Of a stretch of 56,591 nt of DNA, positions 24,050 through 32,440 are shown piece by piece. The notes under the pieces are model-generated. The model searched no databases. It saw only the letters and a program-made list of their open reading frames with translations, and was not told the DNA's origin. This DNA is from an uncultured Clostridia bacterium (GTDB lineage: Bacteria; Bacillota; Clostridia; Oscillospirales; Acutalibacteraceae), in contig CANQVS010000015.1 of NCBI GenBank assembly GCA_947627345.1, positions 1 through 56,591 on the forward strand, read 5' to 3'. Numbering within the stretch: the first letter of the stretch is position 1; each line of letters starts with the position of its first letter. A program made the translations under genes and the position numbers.

Positions 24050-25927
24050 TTACATGATCGAACATACAAGGTCCGCGTAATCAGATGGATTTTCAATCGG
24101 AAGTCCTGCGATAAGAAGCGCTTGATTGTAGAAAATTTCCGCATACTTTTTAGCCGTGTCATCATCCTTTCCGATTAATTCTTTCATCTTCTTAACGGCG
24201 TCGTGGTTCATATTAAGCTCCAAGCATCTCTGCGCTTTCATTCCCGCCTCGGGCTGCATAGCTGCGAAGTATTTTTCCATTTCAAAGCTTATTCCGCCTT
24301 TAGCGGTCATACATACAGGGTGGCTTACAAGCTTTTTGCTTGCTACAACTTCATTTACTTTATCTTTTAAGGCGTCCTTTACAAAGTCTAACACCTCTTT
24401 GTTATCTTCACTTTCGTCCTTAGTTTCCTCATTTTCAATTCCGAGGTCATCGCTGTCAACGCTTTTGAACTGTTTGTCGCCGTACTGCTGGAGGGTCTGG
24501 ATTGTAAACTCGTCAATATCCTGTGTGCAGTACAAAATCTCAAATCCTTTTGACAGCACCATCTCTGCCTGCGGAAGTTTGCTGATTGAGCTTATGCTTT
24601 CGCCTGTTGCAAAGTAAATATATTTCTGTTCCTCGCTCATTCTGTCAACGTATTCGCCTAAGGTTGTAAGCTTTTCGTCGTTTGAAGAATAGAACATAAT
24701 AAGGTCTTTAAGAGAGTCCTTGTGCATTCCGTAGTCGCTGACAATGCCGTATTTAAGCTGACGGCCGAACTCCTTATAAAAGCTTTCGTAAGTTTCTCTG
24801 TCCTTTTTAAGCATAGATGAAAGCTCGTTTTTAATTTTCTTTTCGAGCGTATTGGCTACGGTTTTAAGCTGGTGGTCGTGCTGTAGAACTTCTCTTGAAA
24901 TGTTGAGCGAAAAGTCCTGACTGTCTACGACGCCTTTTACAAATCTGAAATGCTCGGGTAAAAGCTCCTCGCAGTTTTCCATAATAAGAACACCGCTTGA
25001 ATAAAGCTGAAGTCCCTTTTTATAATCCTTTGTATAGTAATCGTAGGGAGCCTTTGAGGGTATATATAAAAGAGCCTTATAGGTTACAACGCCCTCAACC
25101 GAGGTGGTAATAATTTTAGCAGGCTTGTCGAAAGCCATAAATTTATCGTGATAGAATTTTTCATATTCATCATCGCTAACGTCTTTTTTAGGACGCTGCC
25201 ATATAGGAACCATTGAATTGAGCGTTTCCGCCTCGGTAACAGTTTCGTACTCCGGATTTTCGCTGTCCTTTGTATCCTCTTTAACCTTGCTGTGCGTCAT
25301 ATCCATAATTATCGGATAGCGGATATAGTCGCTGTATTTTTTTACAAGCTCCGAGATTCTGTACTGTTCTAAAAATTCGCTGTAGTTTTCAGTATCGGTA
25401 TCCTCTTTTATATGCAGGGTTACAACAGAGCCTGCGTTTTCCTTTTCGGTTTCTTTGATTGTGTATCCGTCAGCGCCCGAGGAGGTCCATATAAATCCCG
25501 TATCGGCGCCGTATTTTTTTGTATAAACTTCAACCTTATCGGAAACCATAAAAGCGGAGTAAAAACCTACTCCGAACTGACCGATAATATCAACATCATC
25601 GCCTTTTTCCATTTCCTGCTTAAAGCGATAGGAACCCGAAGAGGCGATAGTGCCGAGGTTTTTATCAAGGTCATCTTTGTCCATTCCGATACCGTTGTCT
25701 TCAATTTTTATAATACGGTTTTCTTTATCAACGGAAAGATTGATTTTAAAATCCTCTCTGCTGAGTCCCACCTTATCATCCGTGAGAGAGATAAAGCAGA
25801 GTTTGTCTATAGCGTCGCTTGCGTTTGAGATAAGCTCTCTTAAAAAAATCTCCTTATGAGTGTAAATTGAGTTAATCATAAGGTCGAGTAATCTTTTTGA
25901 CTCGGATTTAAATTGTTTCTTTGCCAC
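24050..25927 (-). CDS. htpG: Molecular chaperone HtpG (Hsp90)
   Basis: ATP-dependent dimeric chaperone in the cytosol. The N-terminal GHKL ATPase is complete (ELISNASDAIDKL, EDNGIGMD, GQFGVGFYSAFM), followed by the middle and C-terminal dimerisation domains; 625 aa is the family length. I choose GTG 25927, which follows AAGGA by nine bases and gives MAKKQFKSESKRLLDLMINS, the standard N-terminus. ATG 25936 touches the binding site directly and adds three residues. No CIRCE element is visible. Confidence 0.95.
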   Translation of the reverse strand: MAKKQFKSESKRLLDLMINSIYTHKEIFLRELISNASDAIDKLCFISLTDDKVGLSREDFKINLSVDKENRIIKIEDNGIGMDKDDLDKNLGTIASSGSYRFKQEMEKGDDVDIIGQFGVGFYSAFMVSDKVEVYTKKYGADTGFIWTSSGADGYTIKETEKENAGSVVTLHIKEDTDTENYSEFLEQYRISELVKKYSDYIRYPIIMDMTHSKVKEDTKDSENPEYETVTEAETLNSMVPIWQRPKKDVSDDEYEKFYHDKFMAFDKPAKIITTSVEGVVTYKALLYIPSKAPYDYYTKDYKKGLQLYSSGVLIMENCEELLPEHFRFVKGVVDSQDFSLNISREVLQHDHQLKTVANTLEKKIKNELSSMLKKDRETYESFYKEFGRQLKYGIVSDYGMHKDSLKDLIMFYSSNDEKLTTLGEYVDRMSEEQKYIYFATGESISSISKLPQAEMVLSKGFEILYCTQDIDEFTIQTLQQYGDKQFKSVDSDDLGIENEETKDESEDNKEVLDFVKDALKDKVNEVVASKKLVSHPVCMTAKGGISFEMEKYFAAMQPEAGMKAQRCLELNMNHDAVKKMKELIGKDDDTAKKYAEIFYNQALLIAGLPIENPSDYADLVCSIM

Positions 25928-25961
25928 AGTTACCATTCCTTTACTTTTTAATTTAATTCAC

Positions 25962-25990
25962 ATTATATACCAAAATCATATAAATTTCAA
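25962..25990 (-). promoter_or_regulatory. Sigma-A promoter of htpG
   Basis: On the minus strand: TTGAAA (25990-25985), 17-base spacer, TATAAT (25967-25962). Confidence 0.82.
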
Positions 25991-26019
25991 TTGTATAAAT
26001 ATCTCTAAATGTCCATAAA

Positions 26020-26062
26020 AAAGAAAATAAAAATGACGCCGAAGCAGATGCTTACAGCGTCA
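26020..26062 (-). terminator. Terminator after tRNA-Thr
   Basis: TGACGC (26034-26039) pairs with GCGTCA (26057-26062), with inner pairing TAAGCA/TGCTT. On the minus strand the stem is followed by TTTTTATTTTC. Confidence 0.8.
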
Positions 26063-26064
26063 CT

Positions 26065-26140
26065 TGGAGCTGGTGACGAGACTTGAACTTGCGACCTTCT
26101 CATTACGAGTGAGATGCTCTACCAACTGAGCTACACCAGC
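26065..26140 (-). tRNA. tRNA-Thr (anticodon CGT)
   Basis: On the minus strand, the acceptor stem GCTGGTG (26140-26134) pairs with CACCAGC, followed by discriminator T and an encoded CCA (26067-26065). The D arm is GCTCAGTTGGTAGAGC. The anticodon stem is TCTCA/TGAGA with loop CTCGTAA, so the anticodon is CGT, reading ACG (Thr). The T arm contains GTTCAAGTC. All stems close. It has its own promoter and terminator. Confidence 0.97.
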
Positions 26141-26161
26141 GCAATTTTTTGCGTCCCCTCA

Positions 26162-26190
26162 ATTATAACGCGTTATCTCATATTTTGCAA
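26162..26190 (-). promoter_or_regulatory. Promoter of tRNA-Thr
   Basis: On the minus strand: TTGCAA (26190-26185), 17-base spacer, TATAAT (26167-26162), about 22 bases before the tRNA 5' end. Confidence 0.8.
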
Positions 26191-26261
26191 GGGGTAAAAA
26201 AAGAAAAAGACGAAAATTTAAGTCATATTTAGTTAAAACTGTGACAATTTACCCACTTATA

Positions 26262-26290
26262 TTGACATTGAATTTTTTCTATTTTATACT
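26262..26290 (+). promoter_or_regulatory. Sigma-A promoter of the XRE regulator
   Basis: TTGACA (26262-26267), 17-base spacer, TATACT (26285-26290). The leader to the ATG is about 80 bases. Confidence 0.85.
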
Positions 26291-26375
26291 ATATAAAAGA
26301 CAAATTTTCTACAAATAATACTTGTGTATTTTAATTGTATTATATATTAGGAATGCAGAAAGGTGGCAAATCCTT

Positions 26376-26744
26376 ATGTCAAAATCATTTGGTAGACATC
26401 TAAGAGATCTTCGGAAGAAACATTCTCAATATACTCAACAGGAAATGGCTGATATGTTAAATATCTCCCGTTCAACATACACTTACTATGAAACGGGAAA
26501 ATCAGAGCCCGGTCAGGAAAAATTAAAAAATATTTGTGAAATTCTTGATGTGGATTTTAATACTCTTTTGGGTTATACCGAAGAAGGTATGATTGCTTTG
26601 GTTGCCTCAAGCGATAATAAAAGTGATGCGTTCGGTAACCTTACGCCTACAGAGGAACAGCTTATCCTTGCGTATAGAAGTATGAATTCCGAGGAAAAGG
26701 AATATATCGGAAAGCAAATTACAAAAATTGTTAAAGGAAATTAA
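26376..26744 (+). CDS. XRE-family transcriptional regulator
   Basis: A 122-aa DNA-binding protein. The N-terminal helix-turn-helix domain (about residues 5-60) has the classic pattern QQEMADMLNISRSTYTYYE...P. The C-terminal part (about 88-122, TPTEEQLILAYRSMNSEEKEYI) is a short dimerisation-like tail seen in phage-type repressors. ATG 26376 follows AAAGGTGG (26359-26366); the frame extends upstream without a binding site. Single-gene unit with its own promoter and terminator. The target is unknown. Confidence 0.88.
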   Translation: MSKSFGRHLRDLRKKHSQYTQQEMADMLNISRSTYTYYETGKSEPGQEKLKNICEILDVDFNTLLGYTEEGMIALVASSDNKSDAFGNLTPTEEQLILAYRSMNSEEKEYIGKQITKIVKGN

Positions 26745-26766
26745 AATATTGATTTGATTTTTTTAT

Positions 26767-26799
26767 GCCGATTTTCCAAGGGGGAAAATCGGCTTTTTT
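26767..26799 (+). terminator. Terminator after the XRE gene
   Basis: GCCGATTTTCC (26767-26777) pairs perfectly with GGAAAATCGGC (26783-26793), followed by TTTTTT. Confidence 0.95.
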
Positions 26800-26946
26800 A
26801 AATATCTGAGCCGAATTTATATATGTTTTTATATTACAGTTAAGTCCCCAAATTTTACGGGCAGGGTAAAAAACAGACCTAAAAGTTTTTCTGCCTTTGT
26901 ATGGAAGATTATTTAGAAGATTATTGAAAATAAAAGTAAATAAAGC
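26800..26946. other. Non-coding gap between the XRE terminator and the rpsO promoter
   Basis: No convincing gene. The one structure seen is GGCAG (from about 26860) and AAAAAC pairing with GTTTTT CTGCC (to about 26895), with a four-base bulge. It has no clear T tract and its meaning is unknown. Confidence 0.4.
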
Positions 26947-26975
26947 TTTACATTTGAGCTTTATTGTGTTATAAT
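26947..26975 (+). promoter_or_regulatory. Sigma-A promoter of rpsO
   Basis: TTTACA (26947-26952), 17-base spacer, TATAAT (26970-26975), about 100 bases before rpsO. Confidence 0.85.
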
Positions 26976-26981
26976 AACGTC

Positions 26982-27078
26982 TGTTAAGCTTTTGCGCGGA
27001 TTTTGGATTAAGCCGTTATGCGGAGTTTCACAGCCTTAACCTGCGCTTTTGCAAATATTTTGAAAAGGTGGAATAAAA
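26982..27078 (+). promoter_or_regulatory. Structured rpsO leader (candidate S15 autoregulatory RNA)
   Basis: The transcript leader can fold: GCGC GG (26994-26999) with CC T GCGC (27040-27046), and inside it CCG (27013-27015) with CGG (27021-27023). CTTAAC (27035-27040) can pair either with GTTAAG (26983-26988) or, less its last base, with TTAAG (27008-27012), so two folds compete. Many bacteria control rpsO by S15 binding its own leader; that this is such a site is inference. Confidence 0.4.
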
Positions 27079-27342
27079 ATGTTACCTGAAGAAAAGGCGG
27101 CTATTATTGCCGAGTATGCTACTCACGAGGGCGATACAGGCTCTCCCGAGGTGCAGATTGCGCTTCTTACAAAGAGAATTAATGATTTAACCGATCATCT
27201 CAAAGTTCATAAGAAAGACCATCATTCACGTCGCGGACTTCTCAAAATGGTTGGTCAAAGACGTTCTCTCTTAAAGTATCTTACTAAGGTAGATATTGAG
27301 AGATATCGTTCAATTATTAAGAGATGCGGTATTCGTAAGTAA
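27079..27342 (+). CDS. rpsO: 30S ribosomal protein S15
   Basis: An 87-aa primary binding protein of the 16S rRNA central domain. [21 protein letters not shown] sequence (here [14 protein letters not shown]) and [19 protein letters not shown] are diagnostic. AAAGGTGG precedes ATG 27079. pnp follows after 181 bases, the order found in many bacteria; no strong terminator lies between, so read-through is likely. Confidence 0.97.
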   Translation: MLPEEKAAIIAEYATHEGDTGSPEVQIALLTKRINDLTDHLKVHKKDHHSRRGLLKMVGQRRSLLKYLTKVDIERYRSIIKRCGIRK

Positions 27343-27389
27343 GATAATTTGGGGCAGGCGGCAACGTTTGCCCTATATTGCGTTTATTG

Positions 27390-27523
27390 CAGGATTTTTG
27401 ACGCACTCGCTTTAGCGGTAAAACGAGTCTGTAAATACGCTTTGCAGGTTGGTTTTATTGCTAAGTGTTGCTAAAAAATCCTGTGAAATATAAAGTGAAG
27501 CTATGCTTCGGAAAGGATTTTTT
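27390..27523 (+). promoter_or_regulatory. pnp leader with two mutually exclusive pairings
   Basis: The middle segment AAAAAATCCTG (27473-27483) can pair with the upstream CAGGATTTTT (27390-27399, 10 bp) or with the downstream AGGATTTTTT (27514-27523, 10 bp). The downstream copy includes part of the AAAGGA ribosome binding site of pnp and ends at the base before its ATG. In between, GAAGC TAT GCTTC (27497-27509) forms a small hairpin that would bring the second pair together. The layout is that of a translational switch. Confidence 0.55.
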
Positions 27524-29740
27524 ATGAACAGAAAAATGGAGTTTCCAAACTACAAGGTTTTTGAAACTGAATTTGCCGGCAGACCTTTAAAGGTTGAAAC
27601 AGGTAAAATGACTCAGCTTGCAAACGGCGCTTGCTTGATATCCTACGGTGAAACTGTGGTACACGTTGCCGTAACGGCTTCCGCAAAGCCGAGGGACGGA
27701 GTTGACTTTTTCCCGCTTTCGGTAGACTACGAGGAGAAACAGTACGCCGCGGGAAGAATACCCGGCTCATTTTTAAAGCGAGAGGGACGTCCCTCAGAAA
27801 AGGCTATTCTCACAAGCCGTGTAATTGACCGTCCGATTCGTCCGCTTTTCCCCAAGGATATGCGTAACGATTGCTCCGTAGTTTGTACGGTTATGGCGGT
27901 TGACCCCGACTGTTCGCCCGAGATTGCGGCTATGGTCGGTACTTCAATAGCGATTTCTATTTCAGATGTTCCCTGGAACGGTCCGATAAGCGGTTGTTCC
28001 GTAGGTCTTGTTGACGGAGAGATTGTTATTAACCCTAACGAGGAGCAAAGAGCAGTATCGGATATGGCGACTACCGTTGCATCTACAAGCGAGAGAATCG
28101 CTATGATTGAGGCGGGCGCTAACTGCGTTGACGATGAAACAATGTATAAAGCCATTATGGCAGGCCACGAGGCTAACCAGAAGATTATCGAATTTATCAA
28201 TGGTATTGTCGACGAAATCGGTAAGCCGAAATTCACTTATCCCTCCAATGACCCTGACCCCGAAATGTTTGAGGCTGTTTATAATTTTGCCGAGGCAGAC
28301 GTTAAGGTTGCGCTCGATACAGATGATAAAACTGTCCGTGACGAGAGACTAAAGCCTATCTATGAGGCGGTTCACGAAAAGTTTGACGAGATTTATCCCG
28401 AGAGCGAGGCGAAAATTGACGAGTGCCTTTATAAGACACAGAAAACAATCGTACGCCGTTGGCTTTTGGACGAACAAAAGAGAGTTGACGGCCGTGGAAT
28501 GGATGATATTCGTCCGCTCGCGTCCGAGGTAGGAGTTCTTCCGAGAGTTCACGGTTCAGGTATGTTTACAAGAGGACAGACGCAGGTTCTTACAATTGCG
28601 ACCTTAGGTTCTGTAGCTGAAAAACAGCTCCTTGACGGACTTGACGGAGAAACGGAAAAGAGATATATTCATCACTACAACTTCCCGAGCTACTCTGTGG
28701 GTGAAACAAAGCCCAGCCGTGGTCCCGGACGACGTGAAATCGGTCACGGCGCGCTTGCGGAGCGTGCGCTTCTGCCTGTAATTCCTCCTGTTGAGGAGTT
28801 CCCGTATGCTCTTCGTCTTGTATCCGAGGTTCTCTCATCAAACGGCTCAACCTCACAGGGCTCAGTCTGCGGTTCAACGCTTGCGCTTATGGACGCTGGT
28901 GTTCCGATTAAAGCTCCCGTAGCGGGTATCTCCTGTGGTCTTATCACCGAGGGCGAGAGATGGATGACTATGGTTGATATACAGGGACTTGAGGATTTCT
29001 TCGGCGATATGGACTTTAAGGTTGCGGGTACCAAGGAAGGTATTACGGCAATTCAGATGGATTTAAAAATCAGCGGACTTCTTCCCGAAATGGTTAAGGA
29101 GGCGCTTGAGAAAACTCATAAGGCTCGTAACTACATTCTTGATGAAATTATGCTTAAAGCTATCGCAGAACCTCGCGCGGAGCTTTCAAAATATGCGCCC
29201 AAGATGTTTACAACCTCGATTCCCGCGGACAAAATTTCCGAGGTTATCGGTAAGAGCGGAAAGATTATCAAGGAAATCCAGACTCAATGTGAATGTAAGG
29301 TTGATATTGAGGAGGACGGAGATAAGGGCAACGTATTTATTTCGGGTCTTGATACTGAAAAGTGTAAGAACGCTCTTAGTATGATTGAAACTATCGCCAA
29401 CGACCCTGAGCCGGGCGCTATGTACTACGGTAAGGTTACACGTTTAATGGACTTTGGAGCGTTTGTTGAAATCGCTCCGGGCAAGGAAGGACTTTGCCAC
29501 ATCAGCCAACTTGATGTCAAGCGCACAAAGAATGTAACCGACGTCGTAAATGTCGGCGATGTTATCCGCGTTAAAGTTCTTGAAATAGACGACAAGGGCA
29601 GACTTAACTTAAGCCGTAGAGCCGTATTAATTGAAGTTGACGGCTTAGAGCCCGAAAACGACCCCGACGAGGATAAAAAAAGCTCGCGTCCGCGCAGACC
29701 GCGCGGTGAACGCCGTCCTCACAGAGATAAAAAACAATAA
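27524..29740 (+). CDS. pnp: Polyribonucleotide nucleotidyltransferase
   Basis: PNPase degrades RNA 3' to 5' by phosphorolysis and is part of the RNA degradosome. 738 aa: two RNase PH-like domains with a helical linker, then a KH domain (about residues 555-610, SEVIGKSGKIIKEIQ) and an S1 domain (about 625-690, YYGKVTRLMDFGAFVEI), with a basic Arg/Lys-rich tail. ATG 27524 follows AAAGGA by six T bases. An in-frame ATG at 27503 lies in the leader hairpin and has no binding site. In enterobacteria PNPase regulates its own leader; the leader here has a suitable fold. Confidence 0.96.
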   Translation: MNRKMEFPNYKVFETEFAGRPLKVETGKMTQLANGACLISYGETVVHVAVTASAKPRDGVDFFPLSVDYEEKQYAAGRIPGSFLKREGRPSEKAILTSRVIDRPIRPLFPKDMRNDCSVVCTVMAVDPDCSPEIAAMVGTSIAISISDVPWNGPISGCSVGLVDGEIVINPNEEQRAVSDMATTVASTSERIAMIEAGANCVDDETMYKAIMAGHEANQKIIEFINGIVDEIGKPKFTYPSNDPDPEMFEAVYNFAEADVKVALDTDDKTVRDERLKPIYEAVHEKFDEIYPESEAKIDECLYKTQKTIVRRWLLDEQKRVDGRGMDDIRPLASEVGVLPRVHGSGMFTRGQTQVLTIATLGSVAEKQLLDGLDGETEKRYIHHYNFPSYSVGETKPSRGPGRREIGHGALAERALLPVIPPVEEFPYALRLVSEVLSSNGSTSQGSVCGSTLALMDAGVPIKAPVAGISCGLITEGERWMTMVDIQGLEDFFGDMDFKVAGTKEGITAIQMDLKISGLLPEMVKEALEKTHKARNYILDEIMLKAIAEPRAELSKYAPKMFTTSIPADKISEVIGKSGKIIKEIQTQCECKVDIEEDGDKGNVFISGLDTEKCKNALSMIETIANDPEPGAMYYGKVTRLMDFGAFVEIAPGKEGLCHISQLDVKRTKNVTDVVNVGDVIRVKVLEIDDKGRLNLSRRAVLIEVDGLEPENDPDEDKKSSRPRRPRGERRPHRDKKQ

Positions 29741-29754
29741 ATATAAATAGACTT

Positions 29755-29791
29755 AAAAACCGTTTGCAATGTGAAATGCAAGCGGTTTTTT
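29755..29791 (+). terminator. Terminator after pnp
   Basis: AAACCGTTTGCA pairs with TGCAAGCGGTTT (one wobble) around a short loop, followed by TTTT. Confidence 0.92.
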
Positions 29792-29853
29792 GTAAATATA
29801 TTTCTACATCATATTTGTTTGTAGGAAAATGTTCATTTAATATATAAAAATTG

Positions 29854-29904
29854 CAAAAACAAGGCCGTCACAAATGAAATACACTTGTGACAGCCTTGTT
29901 TTTG
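29854..29904. terminator. Long inverted repeat between pnp and phoR
   Basis: Two 20-base arms (29854-29873 and 29885-29904) pair with one mismatch around an 11-base loop. Five T on the plus strand (within TTGTTTTTG) and GTTTTTGCAATTTTT on the minus strand fit a terminator for the minus-strand pst-pho operon, perhaps also a back-up for pnp. The rest of 29792-30001 shows no gene. Confidence 0.7.
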
Positions 29905-30001
29905 ATTGTGTGTGGAGAATAGAACTTGAATTTTCTTTGATGCAGATGCAATTTGATTAAGATAAGTAGCAAATTAATAAGTTTTAATTGTGTTATTTTA
30001 T

Positions 30002-31654
30002 TTAAAATGTAACTGTTATTTTTGTTCCTTTGCCGATTGTGCTTTCAATCTCCAAATTTCCGTTATGCTGGCGGACGCCGTTTTTAACAATTGAAAGTCC
30101 CAGACCTGTTCCGCCGACCTCTTTGCTTCGGCTTTTGTCTACACGGTAAAAGCGCTCAAAAATTCTGTTTTGGTCTTCTTGGCTTATTCCGATACCCGTG
30201 TCCTCTATAATAATCTGTGCTTTTTCGTTTACTTTTGAAACCGTGATTGTAACTTTGCCGTTTTCCTTATTATACTTTATAGCATTATCAACAAGATTAT
30301 AAACAATTTCGCTTAAAAGTGACGGAACTCCGTGTATCATAGTTTTTTCTCCAAAAAGCTCAAGAGTTACATTTGAGTTGTCTGCAATAGGGGTAAGACT
30401 GTCTACGACATTTTTTGTGATTGTGTAAAGGTCTGTGTATTCTGTATCATACATTACAGATTTATCGTCAAGTTTTGAGAGCTTTATTATATCTTCCACA
30501 AGAGTTATCAGCCGATTGGCTTCTTTCATAATATTTTTGGAAAAGTGAATATCATTTTCTTTCGGAGTACCCTCCATACTGATAATTTCAGCGGACGCTA
30601 AAATTGCAGTAAGGGGGGTTTTTAGCTCGTGGCTTATATTTGCGGAGAATTCTCTGCGCAACATTTCTCTTTGATGCTTTTCGGTAATATCCAGTATAAC
30701 AGCAATTGCACCTTTTATTTTTTCGTCAACTATGACAGGATTACAATAAATATTTATGTATTTGTCATAGTATTTAATCGTTTGAGAAATATGGTCGCCA
30801 TTGAGGGCCTTTTCGATATTTTCCTTAAACTTTTCTTCAAGCTCGGAATCCTCAACATATTTTATTTTTTTGTCCGTCATAACATTAAGCATTTTTTCAG
30901 CCGATTTGTTGTAGAAAAGTATCTTTCCCTTTTTATCAACTACAACAAGACCTTCCCTCATATTACTTGTAATGGTATTAAATTCAGCCTGAGTGTGCTT
31001 TAGCTCCTTGATTTTTTCGCTTATTACGGTATTTTGATTGCGGATTTTTTTGACTAAAGGCTTAATTTCATCGTATACTACAACTTCATCAGCGTTTTCG
31101 AGGTCGAGATTATTTATAGGTATAACTATTTTTTTAGAGGAAAAGTATGCCGTTGCATACGATATAGACAAAGCGATAATGAGTATAATCAGGAAAGGTT
31201 GAAGCATGGAAAGGATTAAAATCCATACAGTGTATTGGTTTGTGGAAACCCTGATTACAGTACCATCATCAAGTTTTTTTGCACAGTACATTGTTCTTTC
31301 TGATAGTGTGTTGGAGTATCTGATTGCCTCGCCCTCGCCGTTTGCAAGGGCTTCTTTTATCTCTTCACGGTCTAAATGATTTGCCATTTTGTCAGTAGAT
31401 GCGTCAGAGTCAAAAACTACAGTACCGTCCGTGTTAATCCAGGTTACGCGTTGGTTGTTTTCGAGTTTTAACTCTTTTAAATAATCAATTCCTGTTTGAC
31501 AGACGCCTGTGGAAATTGATTTAACCTCCATATGAAGTTGATTCATAAGTTCATCGCCGTAAAAGTTGTATAAAACCTGAAAGACAATAAAAATTGTGGC
31601 AAATAAAACGGCAAAGCAACTAAAAAATATACTTTTAAAAATTTTTTTAGTCAT
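30002..31654 (-). CDS. phoR: Phosphate-sensing histidine kinase PhoR
   Basis: 550 aa: an N-terminal membrane helix (about 10-30), an extracellular region (30-155), a second helix (about 155-180), a cytoplasmic linker, a PAS domain (about 225-325), then the kinase core. The phosphorylated His is in REFSANISHELKTPLTAI. The ATP-binding N box is SEIVYNLVDNAIKYN and the G boxes are EDTGIGI and GGTGLGLSI. It would phosphorylate the PhoB-type regulator encoded three bases upstream. Control by PhoU/Pst is the known scheme. ATG 31654 follows AGGTGA. Confidence 0.9.
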   Translation of the reverse strand: MTKKIFKSIFFSCFAVLFATIFIVFQVLYNFYGDELMNQLHMEVKSISTGVCQTGIDYLKELKLENNQRVTWINTDGTVVFDSDASTDKMANHLDREEIKEALANGEGEAIRYSNTLSERTMYCAKKLDDGTVIRVSTNQYTVWILILSMLQPFLIILIIALSISYATAYFSSKKIVIPINNLDLENADEVVVYDEIKPLVKKIRNQNTVISEKIKELKHTQAEFNTITSNMREGLVVVDKKGKILFYNKSAEKMLNVMTDKKIKYVEDSELEEKFKENIEKALNGDHISQTIKYYDKYINIYCNPVIVDEKIKGAIAVILDITEKHQREMLRREFSANISHELKTPLTAILASAEIISMEGTPKENDIHFSKNIMKEANRLITLVEDIIKLSKLDDKSVMYDTEYTDLYTITKNVVDSLTPIADNSNVTLELFGEKTMIHGVPSLLSEIVYNLVDNAIKYNKENGKVTITVSKVNEKAQIIIEDTGIGISQEDQNRIFERFYRVDKSRSKEVGGTGLGLSIVKNGVRQHNGNLEIESTIGKGTKITVTF

Positions 31655-31657
31655 AAA

Positions 31658-32326
31658 TCATTCACCTATCTTGTACCCGAAACCCCGAACGGTAGTTATC
31701 AGATTTCCGCATTCTCCGAGTTTTGTCCGTAAGGTTCGTATATGAACGTCAACGGTTCGGTTTTCTCCGTCAAATTCATATCCCCAAATTTTATTAAGAA
31801 GCTTATCTCTCGAAAATACCACTCCTTTGTTTTGCATTAAGAGCAAAAGCATTTGATATTCCTTGTATGTCAGGGTTATGTTTTTTCCGTTTGCGGTGAC
31901 AATGTGTTTTTCAGGATTAACGGAAAGATTTCCGATTGTAATAGTTTCGCACGGAGTATTTGCTTTAGTTCTGCGCAAAAGAGCCTTGATTCTCGATACA
32001 AGCTCCAACATACTGAAAGGCTTTGTCATATAATCGTCGGCGCCGTTGTCAAGACCGATAATTTTGTCGTACTCGGAGTCCTTTGCTGTAACCATTATAA
32101 CGGGTATTTTTGAGGTGATACTGTTCTTGCGTATTTTTCGCAGGATTTCCAGACCGTCTTCCTCAGGGAGCATAATATCAAGAAGTATAAGGTCGGGGAG
32201 TTTTTCGCCCATAGCGTGCCAGAATTTGGAGGGGCGGTCAAATCCTAATACTTCAAAACCGCTGTTGCGTAAAGTATAAAACACGGCTTCATTAATGCTT
32301 TTCTCGTCCTCAATAAAGTAAATCAA
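31658..32326 (-). CDS. phoB: Phosphate regulon response regulator PhoB/PhoP type
   Basis: A 222-aa OmpR-family regulator. The receiver domain has the acceptor Asp in LILLDIMLPEEDG, the conserved Thr in VTAKDS and Lys in MTKPFS. The winged-helix output domain ends GFGYKIGE. Start TTG 32326 gives MIYFIEDEKSI, the family N-terminus, and lies six bases from GAGGTGA. GTG 32335 overlaps that site and is less likely. Its promoter carries Pho-box repeats, so it probably activates itself when phosphate is low. Confidence 0.92.
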   Translation of the reverse strand: MIYFIEDEKSINEAVFYTLRNSGFEVLGFDRPSKFWHAMGEKLPDLILLDIMLPEEDGLEILRKIRKNSITSKIPVIMVTAKDSEYDKIIGLDNGADDYMTKPFSMLELVSRIKALLRRTKANTPCETITIGNLSVNPEKHIVTANGKNITLTYKEYQMLLLLMQNKGVVFSRDKLLNKIWGYEFDGENRTVDVHIRTLRTKLGECGNLITTVRGFGYKIGE

Positions 32327-32398
32327 AAGGCTCACCTCATTTTTATTATAACTTATAACCGATAATTAAAATTAGATTTGTTATAATTATAGCATTAA

Positions 32399-32440
32399 AT
32401 TATAAAAAATTAGTAGCTTTTCTGTTAAATTTAAGTTAAA
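32399..32440 (-). promoter_or_regulatory. phoB promoter with tandem Pho boxes
   Basis: On the minus strand TTTAAC (32440-32435) and TTTAAC (32429-32424) repeat at 11 bases, one helix turn, as PhoB/PhoP boxes do. The second repeat occupies the -35 position of a TATAAT (32404-32399). The first overlaps the phoU stop codon. Confidence 0.65.
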
